Origin: Solirubrobacter sp963792915
GTDB taxonomy: Bacteria > Actinomycetota > Thermoleophilia > Solirubrobacterales > Solirubrobacteraceae
Length of the DNA: 64,000 nt
Assembly: GCA_963792915.1 (NCBI GenBank)
Contig: CAWBYD010000001.1
Coordinates: 124,001 to 188,000, forward strand
Reading direction: 5' to 3'
Position 1 is the first letter of the stretch. Each line of letters opens with the position of its first letter. The notes beneath the pieces were generated by a model. It ran no database searches. It was given only the letters and a program-made list of their open reading frames with translations, and had not been told where the DNA came from. Below, one piece after another: positions 59,206 to 64,000 of this stretch. Position numbers and translations under genes: made by a program.

Positions 59206-60406
59206 GGCTGCGAGGCTCGCCGGATGCGGGGCGGCGCGAACGTCGCGCGTCAGGGTCGCGACCGCGAGCCTGTTCCGCGGCTACGCGCCACGTGGCGAGC
59301 AACGTCTCGTCGGCGCCCACCGCCTCCAGCGAACAGCGCTTGTGCGGTCTGCTGGGTCGCCCTCGCGCGATCGCGCGTGTCCAGCCTATGGCTCATCGGC
59401 AGGTCGGCCCAGAACGCGTCATCCTGGCGCAGCGCCGCCTCGGCTACGACGCGCCGGCTGCACACATGGGCGGAGATCGAGATGCTCAGCGCCTCGCGAT
59501 GTGATGGTCAAAGATCGTCGCGGTCAGCGGACTGGACGCCGGGTCACGAGACGCCAGGCTGTGGCGGCACCGAGCCGGATCTTGAGCCGAGTGACCTACT
59601 CGGGCAGGTTGGTCATGCCCGCTCCTCGGCGGCCAGATAGACGAGCTGGAGCCCGTCCGAGATCGCGTACATCGTCCACATCCCGGCCAGCAGCCGAGTG
59701 AACCGCGGCGCGCGCACGTAGCCGACGGCGAACCCGGCGGATGCTCGGCCGCTTCGGCGTAGTCCTCGCCGGCCGCGCCCGGCAGGTCAGTACTGCTGCT
59801 CACACCGGTCCTCTACCCCACAAGCGTGCCCCCATCACGATCACCGCGTCTGGCCGACTCATCGCCGCTACGTCCGATCGACTAACGCGTCCGACCCGCC
59901 CACCCCTGCGCTTCCGTCGCACTGCGGTAGCTCTCGCCTGGCGCCCAAGACGTCCCGTTCGAACGTCAGAGGACGACCACGTGCACGCGCGGATGAAACC
60001 CGACTTCCGAACCTCGCCGGGGCGGCCGTTGCCGTCGTCGCCGAAGGAGGTGCGTCGCCTGCTCGCGTGCTACCCACGCGCTGGCTCGAGACGGCTATGT
60101 CCTCGAACTGTCTCCGAGCGTCGCGCCCGACCAACGGCTGCCTCCCGAGGCGGGAAACGACGAGCAGACCCATGGTTCCGCCCGCGCCGGTTCGAGCGCT
60201 ACGTGACGCCGAGGACACAACAACGCCTGCAGCGCCCCTTAGTGACCAAGCGTCAACCAACATGCGCGCACCCCTGGTCCTCGCGCGAGCCCCAATGGCC
60301 CTCAGCGTTCGGCAGTGTCGCGACACGCGGACCGCCCGGGCATCCGCCTCGCGTCGGTCGCAGTCTCGGAGCAGACGCTGCGGCGGCGGGCTACGGGCGG
60401 GGTCGG
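59206..60406. other. Decayed region, no intact gene
   Basis: No frame here has coherent protein features. One minus-strand tail at about 59613-59750, GYVRAPRFTRLLAGMWTMYA and 14 more residues, looks like the hydrophobic C-terminus of a lost protein. The block from 59770 to 60406 has less biased codon positions than its neighbours, consistent with non-coding or long-eroded sequence. Confidence 0.55.
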
Positions 60407-61651
60407 CTATGCGGTCTGGGGCAGCATTGACTGCTCGGTGCCGCGGCGCCATTCGACCAGCACGGCCGTGGCGTCGTCGTTGAGGGCGCCGGCCCGGCGT
60501 TCGATGATGGCTTCGCGCAGCCGCCGCAGGATTTCTGGTGCGGGTCGCGCGCTGGCTGCTTCGCGCGCCAGGAACTCGCCGAGCCGCGCGACGCTGAACA
60601 GCTCGCCGCCCGGTCGGCGCGCCTCGGTCAATCCGTCGGTGTAGAGCAGCATGATGTCTCCGGGCTCGAGCGATTCGCGCCCCTCGACCGGTGGGCCGGA
60701 CGCGAGCTGAAGCGCGAGCGGCGGGGCGGGCGCGACGTCGAGCGTCTTGACGAAGCGGCCGCCGCGCAGCAGCAGCGGCGCGGGGTGGCCGGCGCTCACC
60801 CATCGCAGCTGCCCGGTGGCGAGCTGCAGTTCGGCGATCACCGCGGTGACGAAGCGGCTGGCCAGGTCCTGTTCGGCCAGCGCGGCGTCGATCGCCATGT
60901 AGGCCGCGGCGGGAGTGTCGTGATTGCGGCGGCTGTGGCGATAGGCGGAGAGCGCGAGGCTGGCCATCCCGGCGGCCGGGAGGCCATGCCCCATCGCGTC
61001 AAAGACCGCGAGGTGAAGTACGCCGTCGTTGAGTGCGTAGTCGAACGCATCGCCGCCGATGTCGTAGCACGGCTCGAGCAACGCCGCGAGCACGAAGTCC
61101 TCAGAGGCCAGGACCAGCGGCGGCACGAGCCCCCAGATCAGTTCGCCGGCCAGCGTCATCCGGCCGCCCCGGCGGAGCCGCTCAAACAGGTCCGTGTACG
61201 CACCCTTGCTCACCAGCAGCAGGGCGATGAAGTGCGCGTAGCGCTCGCATGCGGCCAGAAGCGCCTCCGGCACAGGATCGCCGCCCGCGATCGTCAGGCG
61301 CAGCACGCCGACGCGGTCGGTCCCGTCCAGCAGCGCGATCCAGATCCGCCGGCCGGCCCCAGCGTCGGCCTCGACGTCGCGGATCGCGATCCTGGCGAAC
61401 GTGCTTCCGGCTACCGTGCCCTGGATCGAAAGCGGCTCGCTTCCGCTCGCATCGGGTGAGGGCACCGGGACGAGCGTCCGCTGAGCGTAGTCGACCACGT
61501 AGAGCACGAGCGACTCCACGCCGATCCGCCGCGCCTCCTCCGACAGCACGCGACCCAGATCCTCCGGAGCGCTCAAATGCACGCGGCGCAGCACCTCCTG
61601 GAACATCACGCCGACGCGCGCGTCGAAATCCGTGATTGTCGCGTGGCTCAC
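60407..61651 (-). CDS. SpoIIE-type PP2C serine phosphatase
   Basis: The 414-residue product has a GAF-like N-terminal sensor (about 20-150) and a SpoIIE phosphatase domain: LEPCYDIGGDAFDYAL with metal-binding Asp, FDAMGHGLPAAG, VSAGHPAPLLL, LLYTDGLTEAR and DDATAVLVEW. Such enzymes dephosphorylate anti-anti-sigma proteins in partner-switching systems. No partner kinase or STAS protein is linked here. ATG 61651 is the start. Confidence 0.92.
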   Translation of the reverse strand: MSHATITDFDARVGVMFQEVLRRVHLSAPEDLGRVLSEEARRIGVESLVLYVVDYAQRTLVPVPSPDASGSEPLSIQGTVAGSTFARIAIRDVEADAGAGRRIWIALLDGTDRVGVLRLTIAGGDPVPEALLAACERYAHFIALLLVSKGAYTDLFERLRRGGRMTLAGELIWGLVPPLVLASEDFVLAALLEPCYDIGGDAFDYALNDGVLHLAVFDAMGHGLPAAGMASLALSAYRHSRRNHDTPAAAYMAIDAALAEQDLASRFVTAVIAELQLATGQLRWVSAGHPAPLLLRGGRFVKTLDVAPAPPLALQLASGPPVEGRESLEPGDIMLLYTDGLTEARRPGGELFSVARLGEFLAREAASARPAPEILRRLREAIIERRAGALNDDATAVLVEWRRGTEQSMLPQTA

Positions 61652-61807
61652 CGTTCGGCTTTATCTACCCGCAGTGCCGAGCGCACACCCTCAGGCCGCA
61701 GCCGTGCGATTTATCGGCCGCGAGCTTGGGACAACCCCGTCGCATGCGCAGCACTGACACGCCGGACCGCTGGCGACGTGCGCCGGGACGTGCAACAACG
61801 CAGCGCC

Positions 61808-61906
61808 AAGGTCGACATGGTGGACGAACACGTCCTTGCTCTGATCGTCGGGCGCGATGAAGCCAAGGCCCTTGTCGTCGCTGAACCACTTCACGGTTCC
61901 ATTAGC
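61808..61906 (-). pseudogene. Cold-shock protein fragment
   Basis: The minus strand reads ANGTVKWFSDDKGLGFIAPD, then DVFVHHVDL, the first 33 residues of a cold-shock domain with RNP1 and RNP2. The start Met is replaced by Pro-rich sequence and the last half of the domain is missing. It resembles cspA at 12962-13165. Confidence 0.85.
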
Positions 61907-61930
61907 GGGAGGGGGACAGGTCCCCCTCCC
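61907..61930. repeat. REP-like palindrome next to the csp fragment
   Basis: GGGAGGGGGAC-AG-GTCCCCCTCCC has perfect 11-bp arms. It begins at the base immediately before the csp fragment. Palindromes with a GGGGACAGGTCCCC core are a common interspersed class in bacterial genomes. Confidence 0.65.
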
Positions 61931-61999
61931 GGCCTCCCCCTGGCGCGGCGGGCTCGGCGTTGGGTGGCAGAGCCGACCGTCCTGGGTGATGCTGCGTTG

Positions 62000-63616
62000 A
62001 TGGCGAACGTGGTCAACATCAACGACGTGCTCGAGGGTCATGTGGCGCTCGATATCGAGTGCGTCGACCGGCTCTATCTCAACGCGTATGTTCCGAACTT
62101 GCAGGTCGGCGGGCAGGTCGTTCGGTTCATCACGCGGCGTCTCGGCAAGCCGATCGCGTCAGCGGCGCTGCTGGGCGCGATCGGCAATCGCTTTCGGCGC
62201 GAGGTCAAGGCGTTTGCCGCTGCGCACGGGGTCCCGATCCTGGCGCTCAAGAAGCCCGACCGGTCTCGCTGGGATGACCGCAAGCTCGATCATGTCCGTG
62301 TTTATCTGGAGGCCGCGGAGCGCGAGCGGCGCTTCGGGGTGGTGGCGATCGTGGCCTGCCAGGAGTTCCAGTGGGTCTTTAGCGCCCGCAACCGCGGCCG
62401 GGGCAAGGCCGTCTGGTTTGAGTTCTTCCGCGAGGAGCGCCGCGTCGGCGTCTACTACTTCTACGTGCTCGACCCCGACTTCGGGCCGGGCTTTATCAAG
62501 ATCTGCACCTACTTTCCGTACCCGGCGAAGGTCTGGGTCAACGGGCACGAGTGGGCCAAGCGCCAGGCCGAGCACGCCGGCGTCGAGTACCGCGCGCTCT
62601 CGAACGGGTTTGCCGCCTGTGATCAGCCCGGTGTGTTGCAGTCGATCTGCGACAGCTTCGGTCCCGTGCACGTGCAGGGGTTCTTTGATCGCTGGATCGC
62701 GGAACTGCCGACGCCGTTCACGCGTGAGGACCGTGCCGCCGGCTACTGGTGGGAGCTCTCGATGCGCCAGGTCGAGGTCAGCCGCACGCTCGTGCTCAAC
62801 GACCCGCGCCGCGCCCGGGCCTTCTTTGAAGCGCTCGTGGCCGACAACATCGGCATCGGCCGCCCCGAGCAGGTCGCGCTCGTGTTCGAGCGCCCGCTGC
62901 GGCGACCGACGCGCCACGACTACGGCACGCGCGTGTTCGCGACCGGCACCGAGGTGCGCATCGACTTCCGCTACAAGCACAGTCGCGTCAAGCAGTACCT
63001 CAAGGACCGCCGCGCGCTGCGGATCGAGACCGTCATCAACAAGCCCGCCGACATCGACGTCCGCGCCCGCCTGGAACACCTGCCCGAACTGATCGCCAAG
63101 GCCCGCGCCGTCAACCAGCGGCTGCTTATGATCGAGCGTGCCGGTCAGAGCTGTGCCATCGGCTCTGCGCTCTTTGAGCGCATCCACCAGCCCTGCCATC
63201 GAGCGGGCCAACGAACCGGAGCGCTGCGCTTCGGGGACTCACGCGCCATGGCTCTGACCGGCGCCCTCTGCCACGTCCTGCCCGCCGTCACCGGCTTTAC
63301 CAACCACAGCCTTCGCGGGCTCGTCGCCGGACACCTCGGCCAACCCGACTACAACGCCACCAAGATGAGCTACGACCTGCGCCGCCTACGCCTACACGGC
63401 CTCATCCAACGACTGCCGCGCAGCAACACCTACATCCTCACGCCCGACGGGATCCGCGTCGCCGTCTTCTACAACAAGCTCCAAGACCGGCTCCTGCGGC
63501 CCCTGCTCGACGCCGACAAGCCGCCCGCCAAGCTCGAAATCCGCCGCGCCCTCACCACGCTCGAACACGCCATCACCGACTACATCCACACCGCCCGACT
63601 CGCCCCAACAACATGA
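62000..63616 (+). CDS. Conserved actinobacterial protein of unknown function (538 aa)
   Basis: ATG 62000 starts MANVVNINDVLEGHVALDIE. Other conserved blocks are YYFYVLDPDFGPGFIKICTY, KVWVNGHEWAKRQAEHAG, GYWWELSMRQVEVSRTL, FRYKHSRVKQYLKDRRALRI and the winged-helix-like MSYDLRRLRLHGLIQRLP. I recognise this as a family widespread in actinobacteria and often near mobile DNA, but no function is known to me. It is intact with normal codon use. A decayed serine recombinase lies downstream. Confidence 0.85.
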   Translation: MANVVNINDVLEGHVALDIECVDRLYLNAYVPNLQVGGQVVRFITRRLGKPIASAALLGAIGNRFRREVKAFAAAHGVPILALKKPDRSRWDDRKLDHVRVYLEAAERERRFGVVAIVACQEFQWVFSARNRGRGKAVWFEFFREERRVGVYYFYVLDPDFGPGFIKICTYFPYPAKVWVNGHEWAKRQAEHAGVEYRALSNGFAACDQPGVLQSICDSFGPVHVQGFFDRWIAELPTPFTREDRAAGYWWELSMRQVEVSRTLVLNDPRRARAFFEALVADNIGIGRPEQVALVFERPLRRPTRHDYGTRVFATGTEVRIDFRYKHSRVKQYLKDRRALRIETVINKPADIDVRARLEHLPELIAKARAVNQRLLMIERAGQSCAIGSALFERIHQPCHRAGQRTGALRFGDSRAMALTGALCHVLPAVTGFTNHSLRGLVAGHLGQPDYNATKMSYDLRRLRLHGLIQRLPRSNTYILTPDGIRVAVFYNKLQDRLLRPLLDADKPPAKLEIRRALTTLEHAITDYIHTARLAPTT

Positions 63617-63814
63617 AACTCGTCACAACGTCACGACTTCCGGCCCCCAAGTCGAACTAGCCATCGTCGGCCCTCCCTTGACGGTGTGCGAGCCGGCCAG
63701 GATCCGCGGGAACTGCTGCGAACGGCTCGCGCTGCGGCGGCGTCCCGGGTCCCCGGGGAAACTGCGGCCGTAGCTCCGCCGGTGTGTGAGTGAATTTACT
63801 TCATGGCGCAACTA

Positions 63815-64000
63815 CCTCCTGATCGGCGAGGGAGGTGGTGAGCTTGGTCACGACCAGCGTGTCGCCCGCGCGGCACGCCGCCAGCGCTTGGCGTAGCCCG
63901 GGACGGTCGCGGTGGGTCCCGGTGAGGCCGTGGTCGACGTAGGATCCGCTCGGCTTTCACGCCGAGCGCCTCAAGCGCGTCGCGCTGAGCGGTCAGGTCC
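63815..64000 (-). pseudogene. Serine recombinase (resolvase) remnant, runs off the window
   Basis: The minus strand reads DLTAQRDALEALGVKAERI from the edge, then after a frameshift near 63950 YVDHGLTGTHRDRPGLRQAL and GDTLVVTKL, the resolvase N-terminal domain pattern. It stops after KL at TGA 63812, before the rest of the domain. The catalytic Ser would lie outside the window. It is a dead fragment. Confidence 0.8.

Noticed and set aside
59868..60803. Long minus-strand frame beginning opposite the phosphatase gene end
   Set aside because: Arg/Ala-rich shadow of the phosphatase at one end and of decayed DNA at the other; no motif found.

Overview
The window is very GC-rich DNA (third codon positions almost always G or C) from an actinobacterium. 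Gene content and protein style (Ala/Arg-rich proteins, GTG/TTG starts, many c-di-GMP enzymes, a form-II-like CoxL, an RNA polymerase sigma factor of a type common in Thermoleophilia) suggest a soil Solirubrobacterales-type organism such as Solirubrobacter or Conexibacter. This placement is an inference from style, not from a marker gene.

Layout. 1-6.3 kb: a four-gene polyamine-type ABC importer (ATPase, lipoprotein, two permeases) on the minus strand, opposite an SDR dehydrogenase, an unknown protein and a DUF2283-like protein. 6.4-10 kb: a small ORF with a good promoter, then a secreted subtilase-like protease whose frame is interrupted by one in-frame TAG. 10-13.2 kb: diguanylate cyclase, small secreted protein, thymidylate kinase without a normal start codon, cold-shock protein. 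13.2-20.3 kb: GlxA-type regulator, rhodanese, divergent glpD/glpK, and a CHASE-like GGDEF-EAL protein. 20.3-26 kb: J-domain protein, two alpha/beta hydrolases (one frameshifted), a GNAT and a frameshifted CoxL/XDH large subunit, followed by 77-bp tandem repeats. 26-34.3 kb: beta-propeller protein, ECF sigma/anti-sigma pair, PAS-GAF-GGDEF-EAL protein, amidinotransferase-fold enzyme, CAP-domain protein, and a membrane protein with an NTF2-like tail.

34.4-40.3 kb is a tightly overlapping purine-catabolism operon: 5-hydroxyisourate hydrolase, an adenine deaminase-OHCU decarboxylase fusion, and the three xanthine dehydrogenase subunits. Divergent from it is a single 1,849-residue carboxylase with the domain order of eukaryotic acetyl-CoA carboxylase (BC-BCCP-central-CT).

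47.4-53.9 kb is bounded by a perfect 52-bp direct repeat: the 3' part of an intact tRNA-His gene and a second copy of it. This is the signature of an integrated element. Inside lie an SNF2 helicase with a SWIM zinc-finger partner, an AbiEi/AbiEii toxin-antitoxin pair under a perfect palindromic operator, and a ligase-like remnant. No integrase is visible.

54-58.3 kb: a sigma-like factor, a LacI regulator cut down to its DNA-binding domain, and a secreted GH32 levanase with nested inserted modules and a LacI-type operator. 58.3-64 kb is a decaying zone: an SDR pseudogene, a cold-shock remnant beside an 11-bp-arm palindrome, a conserved protein of unknown function and a serine-recombinase remnant. 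An intact SpoIIE-type phosphatase lies among them.
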